This document shows, in pieces, positions 36,074-45,192 of a stretch of 64,000 nucleotides of DNA. The notes beneath the pieces are model-generated. The model saw only the letters and a list, made by a program, of their open reading frames with translations, did not search any database and was not told the origin of the DNA. The stretch comes from Lysobacter enzymogenes (GTDB lineage: Bacteria > Pseudomonadota > Gammaproteobacteria > Xanthomonadales > Xanthomonadaceae). Position numbers and translations under genes: made by a program. The stretch is taken from assembly GCF_023617245.1 (NCBI RefSeq), contig NZ_CP067396.1, forward strand, positions 310,001-374,000, given 5' to 3'. Within the stretch, counting starts at the first letter, position 1, and every line of letters starts with the position of its first letter.

Positions 36074-37473
36074 GCGCATCGCTGACCGGCTACGAATGGA
36101 CCCTGCTGCGCCGCGACCGGCGCGCGTGGTGGGCGCTGCTGGCGCTGGCCGCGCTGGTGCTGCTGGCGTTCGCGTTCGATCTGGCCGGCGTCGCCGCGGG
36201 CAACGCCGCCAAGAACGAGGCCGCGCGCGCCGAGCGCGCGCGCTGGTTGGGGCAGGGCGAGAAGGACCCGCACTCGGCCGCGCACTACAGCATCTTCGCG
36301 TTCAAGCCGACTCCGGCGCTGGCGGCGCTGGACCCCGGCGCCGAACCCTTCGTCGGCCAGACCGTGTGGCTGGAAGCGCACGTGCAGAACGACATGCTGT
36401 ACCGGCCGCAGGGCGACGCCTCGCCGCTGCAGCGCGCCGGCCTGGCCAGCCCGGCCAGCCTGTTGATCGCGTTCGCGCCGCTGGTCGCGTTCCTGCTCGC
36501 GTTCACCGCGGTGGCGATGGATCGCGAGCGCGGCACCCTGCGCCTGGCGCTGGGCGCGGCGCTGCGGCCGCGCGCGATCGTCGCGGCCAAGGCGCTAGCG
36601 ATCTGGTCGGCGCTGATGCTGGCGTTGCTGGCGCCGGTGGTCGCGGCTTCGGCCGTCGCCAGCGCCGCGCTCGGCGCGTTGAACGCGGACCTGGCGTTGC
36701 GCTTGGCGCTGTGGGCGGCGGCGATGGCGTTGTACCTGGGCGTGCTGACCGCGCTGGGCGTGTCGGTGTCGCTGCTGGCGCGCAGCGTGCGCGGGGCGCT
36801 GGCGCTGTTGTTCGGCTTGTGGATCGCGCTGGCGCTGGCGCTGCCGCGCTGGGCCAGCAGCGCGGTGGAAGCGGCGCATCCGCTGCCGTCGAGCCAACAG
36901 GTCAAGCAGCAACTGCAAGACGAAGCGCCGTCGTTCTGGACCGCCGAAGAGGCGAAGAAGCATCGTCAGGCGCTGCTCGCGCAATACGGCGCCAAGGACG
37001 TGGGCGACATGCGGGTGGACGCGCGCGGCGCCGAACTGGACTTGAGCGAGCGCCATTCGCATCAGGTGTTCGATCGCGTGCTCGGCGGTTTCTACGACCG
37101 CGTCGCCGCGCAGGACCGCGCGTTCGCCGCGTGGAGCTGGCTGAGCCCGGCGGCGGCGATGCAGAGCCTGTCGCCGATGCTGGCCGGCAGCGACTTCGGC
37201 CACCACCGCCGCTTCATCGACGCCGCCGAGCAATACCGGCGCGCGCTGGTCAACCGCATGAACGAGGACGTGATGGCGCATCCGCTCAACGGCGCGCAGC
37301 CGCGCCACACCAACGACGAGTCGCTGTGGGCGCAGGTGCCGCAGTTCCAGGCGCCTCAACCGGCGCTGGCGGCGAACTGGCGCAACGCCGCGCCGGCGCT
37401 GGCCGGCCTGTTCGGCTGGGCGGCGCTGGCCGCGGGCCTGCTGGCGCTGGCCGCGCGTAGGTTGCGGCCATGA
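36070..37473 (+). CDS. ABC-2-type permease (DUF3526 type), first of two
   Basis: 467 residues; ATG overlaps the ATPase stop. N-terminal membrane segment (AWWALLALAALVLLAFAFDLAG), then a periplasmic loop, a cluster of four to five membrane segments (about 130-260: SLLIAFAPLVAFLLAFTAVAM, ALAIWSALMLALLAPVVAASA, LYLGVLTALGVSVSLLA, GALALLFGLWIALALALP), a large loop (about 265-440) and a final membrane segment (ALAGLFGWAALAAGLLALAA). This is the DUF3526 layout. The loop contains FGHHRRFIDAAEQYRRAL, shared in pattern with the next protein, so the two are paralogues forming a heterodimer. Confidence 0.85.
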
Positions 37474-39002
37474 GCGCGCAGACCGGACACCTCGGCGCGC
37501 TCGACCTGCCGGCCGCGCGCACCGCCGGCTTCGCCGAACTGCTGCGCTGGGAGTTGGGTCACGTCGGCCGCAGCCGCCTGCTGTGGGCGGTGCTGGGCCT
37601 GTTGTTCGCGGCGATGCTGTGGGGCGCGCACAGCGGCGCGGCGCTGCATCGCGAACAGGACCGCGCGATCCAGCGCAGCCGCGCCGCCGACCTGGCCTGG
37701 ACCCAGCAGATCCTCGAACGCGCGCGCCGCTACGCCGAGCCGGCCGACGAACCGGTGCCGTACTGGCAGGACCCGACCGACGTCGCCGGCTTCAGCCGCT
37801 ACTTCCTGCGCGCCCACGCCTACAAGCCCAACCTGCCGTTGTCGCCGCTGGCGGTCGGCGGCAGCGACCTGATGCCCACGCGCCTGCCGGTGAAGCTGGA
37901 AACGCCGTTCGGGGTGGAGCCGGCCTACGACTTCGAAAATCCGCGCGCGCTCGGCCTGGGCCGCTTCGATCTGGGCTATGTGCTGGTGTACCTGCTGCCG
38001 GTGGCGGTGATCGTGCTGATCGGCCTGCTCGCGACCTTCGAGCGCGACCACGGCATGTTGCGCTTGATCGCGGCGCAACGGGTCGGCCCGCGCGCGTGGC
38101 TGGGCGCGCGCATCGCCGCGATCTTCGCCTGGCTGGCGCCGGCGGTGTTGCTGGGCGTGGCGGTGTCCTTATTCTCGGCCGGCGCCGATCTCGCTGCGGC
38201 CGTTCCCGAATTGATCGCGTCGGCGGCACTGGTGGTGGCCTACCTGGGGTTCTGGGCCGCGCTGGGTTTCGTCGTGGTGTCCGCGTGGCCCGGCGCCGCC
38301 GGCGCGATCAGCCTGATGAGCGCGGTCTGGGCGGTGCTGGCGATCGGCCTGCCGCTGCTCGGCAGCGGCGCGGCGGCGCGGCTGGGCGATGCGCCGGCGC
38401 CGATCGCCTACGTCGACGCGCAACGCCGCGCCAACGACGCCATCGCCGGCGAACGCGACGCGCTGCTGGCGCGCGACTTCCGCGCACGCGGCGATCTGGC
38501 TGGCTCACTCGACAAGCTCGGTAGCCTCGATTACGCGACGCGCATGACCTTCCTCGCGCCGGAGCTGGAACGGCGGCTGCAGCCGCTGCGCGACCGTCAG
38601 GAAAGCGCGCGCAGCGCGCGCGAGCGGCTGTCGCAGTGGGCCGGTTATCTGGCGCCGCCGCTGGGCATGGAACAGGCGCTGGCGCAGTTGGCCGGCACCG
38701 ACGCGCAGCGCCATCGCCGTTTCGAGCGGCAGGCGGCGGGCTACCAGCGGCAGTTGCGCGAATGGTTCTATCCGCGCATCCAGCGCCAGATCTCCGCGCC
38801 GACGCCGAAGCCGCGCGCGGACAGCTACGGGCGGATGAACTTCCTCGAATTCGACGCGATTCCGGCGTACGCCTGGCACGACGCGCCGGCGTGGTCGCGG
38901 GTGGCCGGCGCGCTGCCGACCGCGCTGTGGCTGACGCTGTTGGCCGCCGCGCTGAGCGCCTGGGCGCTGCGGCGCCTGCGCCAGTGGCCGGCGGAGCTGT
39001 GA
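37470..39002 (+). CDS. ABC-2-type permease (DUF3526 type), second of two
   Basis: 510 residues; ATG overlaps the previous stop by 4 bases. Same topology as its neighbour: N-terminal membrane segment (LLWAVLGLLFAAMLWGA), long loop, membrane cluster (GYVLVYLLPVAVIVLIGLLA, IAAIFAWLAPAVLLGVAVSLF, LIASAALVVAYLGFWAALGF, SAVWAVLAIGLPLLG), a second loop with QRHRRFERQAAGYQRQLREWF, and a C-terminal segment. The extra loop between segments 1 and 2 (about 60-170) is larger. With the ATPase it makes a complete heteromeric transporter. Confidence 0.85.
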   Translation: MSAQTGHLGALDLPAARTAGFAELLRWELGHVGRSRLLWAVLGLLFAAMLWGAHSGAALHREQDRAIQRSRAADLAWTQQILERARRYAEPADEPVPYWQDPTDVAGFSRYFLRAHAYKPNLPLSPLAVGGSDLMPTRLPVKLETPFGVEPAYDFENPRALGLGRFDLGYVLVYLLPVAVIVLIGLLATFERDHGMLRLIAAQRVGPRAWLGARIAAIFAWLAPAVLLGVAVSLFSAGADLAAAVPELIASAALVVAYLGFWAALGFVVVSAWPGAAGAISLMSAVWAVLAIGLPLLGSGAAARLGDAPAPIAYVDAQRRANDAIAGERDALLARDFRARGDLAGSLDKLGSLDYATRMTFLAPELERRLQPLRDRQESARSARERLSQWAGYLAPPLGMEQALAQLAGTDAQRHRRFERQAAGYQRQLREWFYPRIQRQISAPTPKPRADSYGRMNFLEFDAIPAYAWHDAPAWSRVAGALPTALWLTLLAAALSAWALRRLRQWPAEL

Positions 39003-39004
39003 CC

Positions 39005-40951
39005 ATGCAGACACGGATCCCGACGCCATGGTTGTGGACCGTGGGCGCCGCGCTCGCGGCGTGCGCGGGTGCCGTCCAGGCCCAGCGCGCCGGCGACAAC
39101 GCGGTGACCGCGGCCGAGGACGCGTTCGGCGCGACCCTCGGCAACGAGAGCATCGGCCTGTACAGCGCCAAGCAGGTGCGCGGCTTCTCGCCGGTGGACG
39201 CCGGCAACGTGCGCATGGACGGCATCTACTTCGATCGCCAGGGCACGGTGCCGCCGGCGCTGGTGGAAGGCTCGACGATCCGGGTCGGCCCGTCGGCGCT
39301 GAACTATCCGTTCCCGGCACCGACCGGCATCGTCGACTATCGCCTGAAGAAGGCCGGCGACGAGCGCGTGCTCAGCGTGCTGGCCGCGCTCAACGCCTAC
39401 GGCGCGCCGGCGCTGGAACTGGATGCGCGGCTGCCGCTGGCCGAGGGCCGCTTCGGCATCGCCGCGAACCTGGCGATCTCGCGCGAGGAGTATTACGACG
39501 GCGCCGACGCGCGTTACGTGCGTGCGGGCTTGGTGCCGCGCTGGCGGCCGAGCGAGAACGTCGAGATCCTGCCGTTCTGGAGCATCTCGCGCGGCCGCGA
39601 CGAGGAAGTGGCGCCGACCATCCTGACCGCCGGTCCTTATCGGCCGCCGAAGATCGAGCGCCGCCGCCATTTCGGCCAGAGCTGGAGCGACAACGAATAC
39701 GACAGCCGCAATTTCGGCGTGCTGGCCAAGGCGCGCATCGGCGCGGACTGGGCCTTCGCCGGCGGCGTGGTGCGTTCGATCAACGACCAGCCGCAGGGCT
39801 TCGCCGAGCTGTTCGCCGACACGACCCGCGAAGGGCTGACCCGTGAGCGCGTGGTCGCCGATCCGCGCCAGCGCTACGCCTCCACCAGCGGCGAACTGCG
39901 GTTGAGCCGCAGCTTCCGCGAAGGCCCGCGGCTGCACGTGCTGCATGCGGCGGTGCGCGGCCGCGGCGTCGACAACGAGTACGGCGGCTCGGCGCCGGCG
40001 ATCGACTACGGCTGGCGGCCGCTCGGCGAGCCGCGTCCGCAGCCGCGTCCGGACGCGTTCGAGTTCGGCGAGCGCACCCACGACCATGTCGAACAGTGGA
40101 CCGCGGGCCTGGCCTACGAAGGCCGCTGGCGCGACGTCGGCGAGTGGAACCTCGGCATCCAGCGCAGCCGCTACCGCAAGCGCATCGTTCAGCCGGGACT
40201 GGCGCCGGCGCTGAGCCGCGACGATCCGTGGCTGCCCAGCGCCAGCGTGTCGCTGCAGCTGAGTCCGCGCCTGGCGGTGTACGCCGGACATACCCGCGGC
40301 CTGGAGGAAAGCGGCATCGCCCCGGACGACGCGGCCAACCGCAACCAGGCGCTGCCGGCGATCCGCACCCGCCAGAGCGACGCCGGGCTGCGCTGGAAGC
40401 TCGGCGAGGACATGAAGCTGGTGGCCGGCGCGTTCGACGTGCGCAAACCGTACTTCGCCACCGACGAAAACAACGTGTTCGCGCCGCTGGCCGAAGTGCG
40501 CCATCGCGGCGTCGAGCTGAGCCTGAGCGGCAAGCCCGCCGACCACTGGAACCTGGTCGCCGGCGCGGTGCTGATGCAGCCGCGCGTGAGCGGCGAGGCG
40601 GTGCGGCTGGGCCGGGTCGGCGACCGCCCCATCGGCCAGACCGAACAGATGTTGCGTACGGACATCGAGTACCGGCCGCCGTGGCTGCCGGGCTGGTCGT
40701 TCGACGCTTCGATGAGTCGCTACGGCGAACGCGTGGCCTCGCGCGACGGCCGCAACCGGGTGCCGGCCTATGCGCTGGTCGACCTGGGCGCGCGCTACCG
40801 CTTCCGCCTCGGCGACGCGCCGGCGAGCCTGCGCCTGCTGGTGGCCAACGTCGGCGACACCTTCACCTGGAACATCTACGGCAACAACAGTTTCGGCCTC
40901 ACCGACGGGCGCCGCTACTTGGCCCAGCTGACGGTGGATTTCGACGGTTGA
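39005..40951 (+). CDS. TonB-dependent receptor, second of the operon
   Basis: 648 residues from ATG 39005, two bases after the previous stop. Signal peptide ending AGAVQA. A compact plug begins almost at once (EDAFGATLGNESIGLYSAKQVRGFSPVDAGNVRMDGIYFD); no clear TonB box was picked out. The barrel ends RRYLAQLTVDFDG, with a charged end rather than the usual aromatic. It is shorter than the first receptor and differs in sequence, so the two probably bind different forms of a ligand or different ligands. The GHMP kinase follows after 22 bases. Confidence 0.88.
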   Translation: MQTRIPTPWLWTVGAALAACAGAVQAQRAGDNAVTAAEDAFGATLGNESIGLYSAKQVRGFSPVDAGNVRMDGIYFDRQGTVPPALVEGSTIRVGPSALNYPFPAPTGIVDYRLKKAGDERVLSVLAALNAYGAPALELDARLPLAEGRFGIAANLAISREEYYDGADARYVRAGLVPRWRPSENVEILPFWSISRGRDEEVAPTILTAGPYRPPKIERRRHFGQSWSDNEYDSRNFGVLAKARIGADWAFAGGVVRSINDQPQGFAELFADTTREGLTRERVVADPRQRYASTSGELRLSRSFREGPRLHVLHAAVRGRGVDNEYGGSAPAIDYGWRPLGEPRPQPRPDAFEFGERTHDHVEQWTAGLAYEGRWRDVGEWNLGIQRSRYRKRIVQPGLAPALSRDDPWLPSASVSLQLSPRLAVYAGHTRGLEESGIAPDDAANRNQALPAIRTRQSDAGLRWKLGEDMKLVAGAFDVRKPYFATDENNVFAPLAEVRHRGVELSLSGKPADHWNLVAGAVLMQPRVSGEAVRLGRVGDRPIGQTEQMLRTDIEYRPPWLPGWSFDASMSRYGERVASRDGRNRVPAYALVDLGARYRFRLGDAPASLRLLVANVGDTFTWNIYGNNSFGLTDGRRYLAQLTVDFDG

Positions 40952-40973
40952 CCTTCGCGCTGGGGAGATGCGC

Positions 40974-41918
40974 ATGTTGCAACGGACCGAATCGAGGGAC
41001 AGGCCGGCGCTGGAGCCGGCGAGCGCGGCGGCCGTGCAGGCGCCGCAGGCGGCGTTGCGCGCGGCCTGCAGCGGCGTGTGCCATGGCACCCTGGGCGAGT
41101 TGTGGCAGGGGCCGTGCGAGCACGAAGGCGAGCTGCACATCGGCCTGATCTCGCTGCCGGTGCGGCGCTACAGCTGGATGCATTTTCTGCCCGGCGAGGA
41201 CGGCGGGATCGAGCGCGACCTCGCCGGCAAGGACAAGTGCCGGCGCGCGATCGAGGCGTATCTGCAGCTGCATGCGGTCTCGCTGCCGCCCGGGCGCTTC
41301 AGCCACGACAGCGAACTGCCGACCGGAAAGGGCATGGCGAGTTCGACCGCCGACCTGGTCGCGACCGTGCGTTGCCTGGACCGGGTGTTCGGCCTGCGCA
41401 CCACGCACGAGCAACTGACCGCGCTGTTGCGGCCGATCGAGCGCTCCGACAGCGTGTTCCTGGACCGCTACGCGCTCTACCTCAGCGGCCGCCAACGGGT
41501 GCTGCGCGAGTTCGCCCACGCGCCGCGGCTGCACGCGTGCTACATCGACGAGGGCGGCACGGTGGAAACCGAGAAGCTGGCCGAGCCGCTGCTGCGCCAC
41601 TACCGGCGGCACCGTTCTTCCTATCGCAGCCACCTCGACCTCGCGCTGGAGGCGTTCGAGCGCGGCGACGCCGTCGCGGTGTGCGAAGTCGCCACCCGCA
41701 GCGCGCAGCTGGCGCAATGGGTGACGCCGAAGGCGCACCTGGACATCCTGCTGCGCCATCGCCGCGAACTGCGCGCCGACGGCCTGGTGATCGCGCACAC
41801 CGGCAGCCTGCTCGGCTATCTGTTCGCGCAGCGCCCCGACAGCGCGCAACTGGGCGAGGTCTCGGCGTTCTTCGCCGGGCTCGGCCGGTCCTGCCGCCTG
41901 ATCGAGACCGGGCCATGA
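40974..41918 (+). CDS. GHMP kinase, PduX-like (L-threonine/serine kinase type)
   Basis: 314 residues from ATG 40974; GGGGAG touches an ATG at 40968 but is well spaced for 40974. The PduX opening block is present as SGVCHGTLGELWQGP (consensus CPxxCGELIQG, with the second Cys changed to Leu). The GHMP glycine loop is ELPTGKGMASSTADLVATV, and a C-terminal motif AHTGSLLGYLF. PduX phosphorylates free L-threonine for cobalamin side-chain synthesis, but no cobalamin genes are near. Here the neighbour is a PLP enzyme of the type that uses O-phosphoserine, so making an O-phospho-amino acid as an activated substrate is the natural inference. Confidence 0.85.
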   Translation: MLQRTESRDRPALEPASAAAVQAPQAALRAACSGVCHGTLGELWQGPCEHEGELHIGLISLPVRRYSWMHFLPGEDGGIERDLAGKDKCRRAIEAYLQLHAVSLPPGRFSHDSELPTGKGMASSTADLVATVRCLDRVFGLRTTHEQLTALLRPIERSDSVFLDRYALYLSGRQRVLREFAHAPRLHACYIDEGGTVETEKLAEPLLRHYRRHRSSYRSHLDLALEAFERGDAVAVCEVATRSAQLAQWVTPKAHLDILLRHRRELRADGLVIAHTGSLLGYLFAQRPDSAQLGEVSAFFAGLGRSCRLIETGP

Positions 41919-42976
41919 ACGCGACCCCCGTGCACGCCCACATCAGCGATGCGATCAAGGCGCCGGATCTGGTGCGGCTGGCGCCGAACCTGTACGTGGC
42001 GCGGTTCGAGACGATGAAGGTGTATTCGACCCTGGTCGCGGTCGAGCGCTTGCTCGCCAGCGGGCGGATCCGTCCCGGCGCGACGCTGATGGACAGCTCC
42101 AGCGGCATCTACGCGTATGCGCTGGCGCTGGCCTGCCACAAGTTCGGGCTCAAGTGCCGCATCGTCGGTTCCAAGACGGTGGACAAGACGCTGATGGTGC
42201 AGTTGCGCATCCTCGGCGCCATCGTCGAGCAGGTCGAGCCGCAAGCCACGCTCAAGCTCGACCAGAGCCTGCGGGTGGCGCGCATCCGCGAGTTGATGGC
42301 GGCCGATCCGGACCTGCACTGGATGCAGCAGTACCACGACGACATCCATTACTGCGGCTACGAGCCGGTGGCCGAGCTGATCGCCGCGGGCGTGCGCGGC
42401 GCGCCGCTGACCCTGGTCGGCGGCGTCGGCTCGGGTTGTTCCACCGGCGGGCTGGCCTGCGCCCTGCGCGAACATGCCGGCGATACCGAACTGATCGGCG
42501 TGCAGCCTTTCGGCAGCATGACCTTCGGCTGCGAGCACATCGAAGACCCCGGCATCATCATCGCCGGGATCGGCAGTTCGATCCCGTTCCGCAACGTGCG
42601 CCACGCGCTGTACGACCAGGTGCATTGGGTCTCGTTCGACTACGGCCTGTCCGGCGCGGTCGCGCTGCTGCGCGAACACGCGCTGTTCGCCGGGCTGTCC
42701 AGCGGCTGCTGCTACCTGGTGGCGCGGCGCGAGGCTCTGCTGAACCCCGGGCGCAACGTGGTGTTCCTCGCCGCCGACACCGGCCATCGCTATGTCGAGG
42801 GCGTGTTCGCCCATTACCCGGACGCGCTGGCGCTGGACGGGCTGCAGCCCACGCCGGTGCAGCGTTTGGATCAGCTGCGGCTGCCGTGGTCGGCGATGCG
42901 CTGGAACCGCGCCGCGTTCGAGCCGAACGTCCATCCCCTTCCCGCGACCGCGGCGCAGCCCGCAGCCGCGCACTGA
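41915..42976 (+). CDS. Cysteine-synthase-like PLP enzyme (fold type II)
   Basis: 353 residues; ATG 41915 overlaps the kinase stop by 4 bases, indicating coupled translation. Likely Schiff-base Lys is in RFETMKVYSTLVAVERLL. SSSGIYAYALALACHKFGLKCRIVG is the substrate loop (replacing the SxGN of CysK), and GGVGSGCSTGGLA the phosphate-binding Gly loop. SbnA of staphyloferrin B synthesis and enzymes making 2,3-diaminopropionate belong to this family and use O-phosphoserine. A beta-replacement on a phosphorylated amino acid is therefore the likely reaction; the nucleophile is unknown. The Asn change in the substrate loop argues against ordinary cysteine synthesis. Confidence 0.87.
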   Translation: MNATPVHAHISDAIKAPDLVRLAPNLYVARFETMKVYSTLVAVERLLASGRIRPGATLMDSSSGIYAYALALACHKFGLKCRIVGSKTVDKTLMVQLRILGAIVEQVEPQATLKLDQSLRVARIRELMAADPDLHWMQQYHDDIHYCGYEPVAELIAAGVRGAPLTLVGGVGSGCSTGGLACALREHAGDTELIGVQPFGSMTFGCEHIEDPGIIIAGIGSSIPFRNVRHALYDQVHWVSFDYGLSGAVALLREHALFAGLSSGCCYLVARREALLNPGRNVVFLAADTGHRYVEGVFAHYPDALALDGLQPTPVQRLDQLRLPWSAMRWNRAAFEPNVHPLPATAAQPAAAH

Positions 42977-43001
42977 ATCCCCTTCCACGGAGCTTCGCGC
43001 C

Positions 43002-44279
43002 ATGGCGCATCTGTTGATGATCGAAAGCTGGGTCGGCGGCACCGGCCGGATCTTCCCGCCGGCGATCGCCCGGCTCGGCCACCGCTACACCTTCGTCACC
43101 CGCAACCGCGGCCACTACCAGGACCCGCGTTCGCGCGAGATCCACCCGGTGATCGAGCACGCCGACAACGTGTTGAGCTTCGACACCAACGACGTGCCGG
43201 CGCTGGTCGAGTTCCTGCGCGCCCAGCACGAGACGCTGGAGTTCGACGGCGTGGTGACCATCTGCGACTACTACATCGGCACCGTGGCCGAAGTGGCGCA
43301 GGCGCTGAACCTGCCGCAGGCGTTCTCCGACAACGTGGTGATGGAGCGGCGCAAGGACCTGGTGCGCGAGGCGATCGAGCGCGCGTTCCTGCCGAATCCG
43401 AAGTTCGCCGTCGCCGGCGAGTGGGAGGCGGTGCGGCGCGACGCCGAACGCATCGGCTATCCGTTGATCGTCAAGCCCACCGACCTGGCCTCCAGCGCGT
43501 TCGTCAAGCTGGTGCGCGACGAGGCGCAGTTGCGCGGGTCGTTCGACGCGCTGGCCGCGTTCCCGCGCAACTTCCGCGAGCAGGAGCGGGTGCCGCTGCT
43601 GTTGCTGGAGGAGTACATGGACGGCGAGGAAGTCAGCGTCGAGGCCTGCACCTACTGCGGCGAGACCACGGTGATCGGCATCACCGACAAGAGCGTCACC
43701 GGCTTTCCGTACTTCATCGAAGACGGCCACATGTTCCCGGCGCGGCTGGAGCCGTCGCTGGCGCAGGAGGTCGAGGCGCTGGTGCGCGGCGCGCTGGCCG
43801 CGGTCGGCCACGACCACGGCCTGAGCCACACCGAGGTCAAGCTGACCTCGAAGGGGCCGCGCATCGTCGAGATCAATCCGCGTCCGGGCGGCAACTACAT
43901 CGCCGAACTGATCCAGCGGGTCACCGGCATCGATCTGCTCGATGCGCAGATCGAACTGGCGCTGGGCCGCGAGCCGGACCTGCGCCGGCGCGACACCGGC
44001 GTGGCCAGCGCGGCGATCCGGTTCCTGGTGCCGCCGCGCGCCGGCCGCGCGCTCGCGCTCGACGGCGCCGCCGCGCTCGACGCCGATCCGCGCGTGGCGC
44101 GTTACAGCCTCGCCGCGGTGGCCGGCACCGACGTGTCCGCGCCGATCGACAACGCCTGCTACCTGGGCCACGTCGTCGCCACCGACCCGGACGGTCCGCA
44201 CGCGCGCGCCCACGCCGAGCGCGCCGTCGCCGGCCTGACCCTGCGCTACGCCGACGAAGCGGTCGCGCCCGCGGCCTGA
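43002..44279 (+). CDS. ATP-grasp carboxylate-amine ligase
   Basis: 425 residues from ATG 43002 (CGGAG 9 bases upstream). A Rossmann-like pre-ATP-grasp domain (MAHLLMIESWVGGTGRIFPPAIARLG) is followed by the ATP-grasp core: YPLIVKPTDLASSAFVKLV (ATP-binding Lys), LLLEEYMDGEEVSVEACTYCGE and HTEVKLTSKGPRIVEINPRPGG (Mg-binding Glu/Asn). The C-terminal domain (about 330-425) is like that of L-amino-acid ligases and carnosine-synthase-type enzymes. It should join a carboxylate (through acyl phosphate) to an amine, probably coupling the product of the PLP enzyme to a second building block. Confidence 0.9.
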   Translation: MAHLLMIESWVGGTGRIFPPAIARLGHRYTFVTRNRGHYQDPRSREIHPVIEHADNVLSFDTNDVPALVEFLRAQHETLEFDGVVTICDYYIGTVAEVAQALNLPQAFSDNVVMERRKDLVREAIERAFLPNPKFAVAGEWEAVRRDAERIGYPLIVKPTDLASSAFVKLVRDEAQLRGSFDALAAFPRNFREQERVPLLLLEEYMDGEEVSVEACTYCGETTVIGITDKSVTGFPYFIEDGHMFPARLEPSLAQEVEALVRGALAAVGHDHGLSHTEVKLTSKGPRIVEINPRPGGNYIAELIQRVTGIDLLDAQIELALGREPDLRRRDTGVASAAIRFLVPPRAGRALALDGAAALDADPRVARYSLAAVAGTDVSAPIDNACYLGHVVATDPDGPHARAHAERAVAGLTLRYADEAVAPAA

Positions 44280-44280
44280 T

Positions 44281-44311
44281 TCGCGACCTGACTCGCGACC
44301 TGACTCGCGAC
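44281..44311 (+). repeat. Short tandem repeat TCGCGACCTGAC
   Basis: Two exact 12-base copies (44281-44292, 44293-44304) and a partial third (TCGCGAC) fill the 65-base space between the ATP-grasp and DUF364 genes. Changes in copy number here would not alter either protein. Confidence 0.85.
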
Positions 44312-44344
44312 GCAGCGACTTTTCGCCCACCCACCGAGCCCGAC

Positions 44345-45184
44345 ATGCGCACACCCGCCCCGACCACCGTCGCCGACCTCATCGAAGCCGTCCTGCGCGG
44401 CGCCCACGGCCCCGATCCCGCCGCGCTGCACGCGGTCGGCGCGTTCTGGGTCCGCCAAAGCACCCAGTTCCCCGGCACCGACACCAAGTACCGCAACTAC
44501 TATCTGGTGCTGCGCGCCGAGTCCGCGTTCGGCGGCTGCTGCCTGGAGCGCGACCAGCTCGACTCGGCCATCGCCGAAGAACTGTCCGGCCGCAGCCTGG
44601 CCGAGCTGCTGCGCGATCCGCGCACGCCGGTGCGCATCGCCGCGCTCGATGCCTATCTCGCCCTGGCCTATCCGCACCGCGAACAGGCGCAGGCGCGGGC
44701 GCAACTGCTGCCGCACGGCACGCCGCTGGAGCGGGCCAAGGCGCGCGACGCGGCGATCGCCGGATTGCTCGACATCCGCCCGGGCATGCGGGTGGGCCTG
44801 ATCGGCGTGGTCAATCCGCTGGTCGAGGCGATCCGCGCGCGCGGCGGCGTCTGCCTGCCGTGCGATTTCAACCTGAAGCACACCGCGGACGGCACCGAAG
44901 TCGTCGCCGACATGGAACTGGTGCTGGCGCAGGCCGACATGGTCATCGCCACCGGCATGACCCTGAGCAACGGCTCGTTCGACCGCATCGTCGAGGTCGC
45001 GCGCGAACGCGGCACCGGTCTGGTGGTGTACGCGCAGACCGGCAGCGCGATCGTGCCGCGCTTTCTCGGCCACGGCGTGTCGGCGGTGTCGGCCGAACCG
45101 TTCCCGTTCTCGCAGTTCAGCGCCGATCCGACCCCGATCCACCTCTACCGCGCCGACGGCCTCGGCGCGCGCGAAGCCGCCTGA
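44345..45184 (+). CDS. DUF4213/DUF364 protein, putative heavy-metal-binding
   Basis: 279 residues from ATG 44345. The N-terminal part (about 1-110) has the enolase-N-like DUF4213 pattern (YRNYYLVLRAESAFGGCCLE, LAELLRDPRTPVRIAALDAYLAL). The C-terminal part (about 125-279) is a DUF364-type domain with PGMRVGLIGVVNPLVEAIRARG, ADMVIATGMTLSNGSFDRIV and FPFSQFSADPTPIH. DUF364 is described as a putative heavy-metal chelation domain on weak evidence. In this operon it could load or remove metal, or carry out a step of the pathway. The function is unproven. Confidence 0.82.
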   Translation: MRTPAPTTVADLIEAVLRGAHGPDPAALHAVGAFWVRQSTQFPGTDTKYRNYYLVLRAESAFGGCCLERDQLDSAIAEELSGRSLAELLRDPRTPVRIAALDAYLALAYPHREQAQARAQLLPHGTPLERAKARDAAIAGLLDIRPGMRVGLIGVVNPLVEAIRARGGVCLPCDFNLKHTADGTEVVADMELVLAQADMVIATGMTLSNGSFDRIVEVARERGTGLVVYAQTGSAIVPRFLGHGVSAVSAEPFPFSQFSADPTPIHLYRADGLGAREAA

Positions 45185-45192
45185 GCGCGGGC

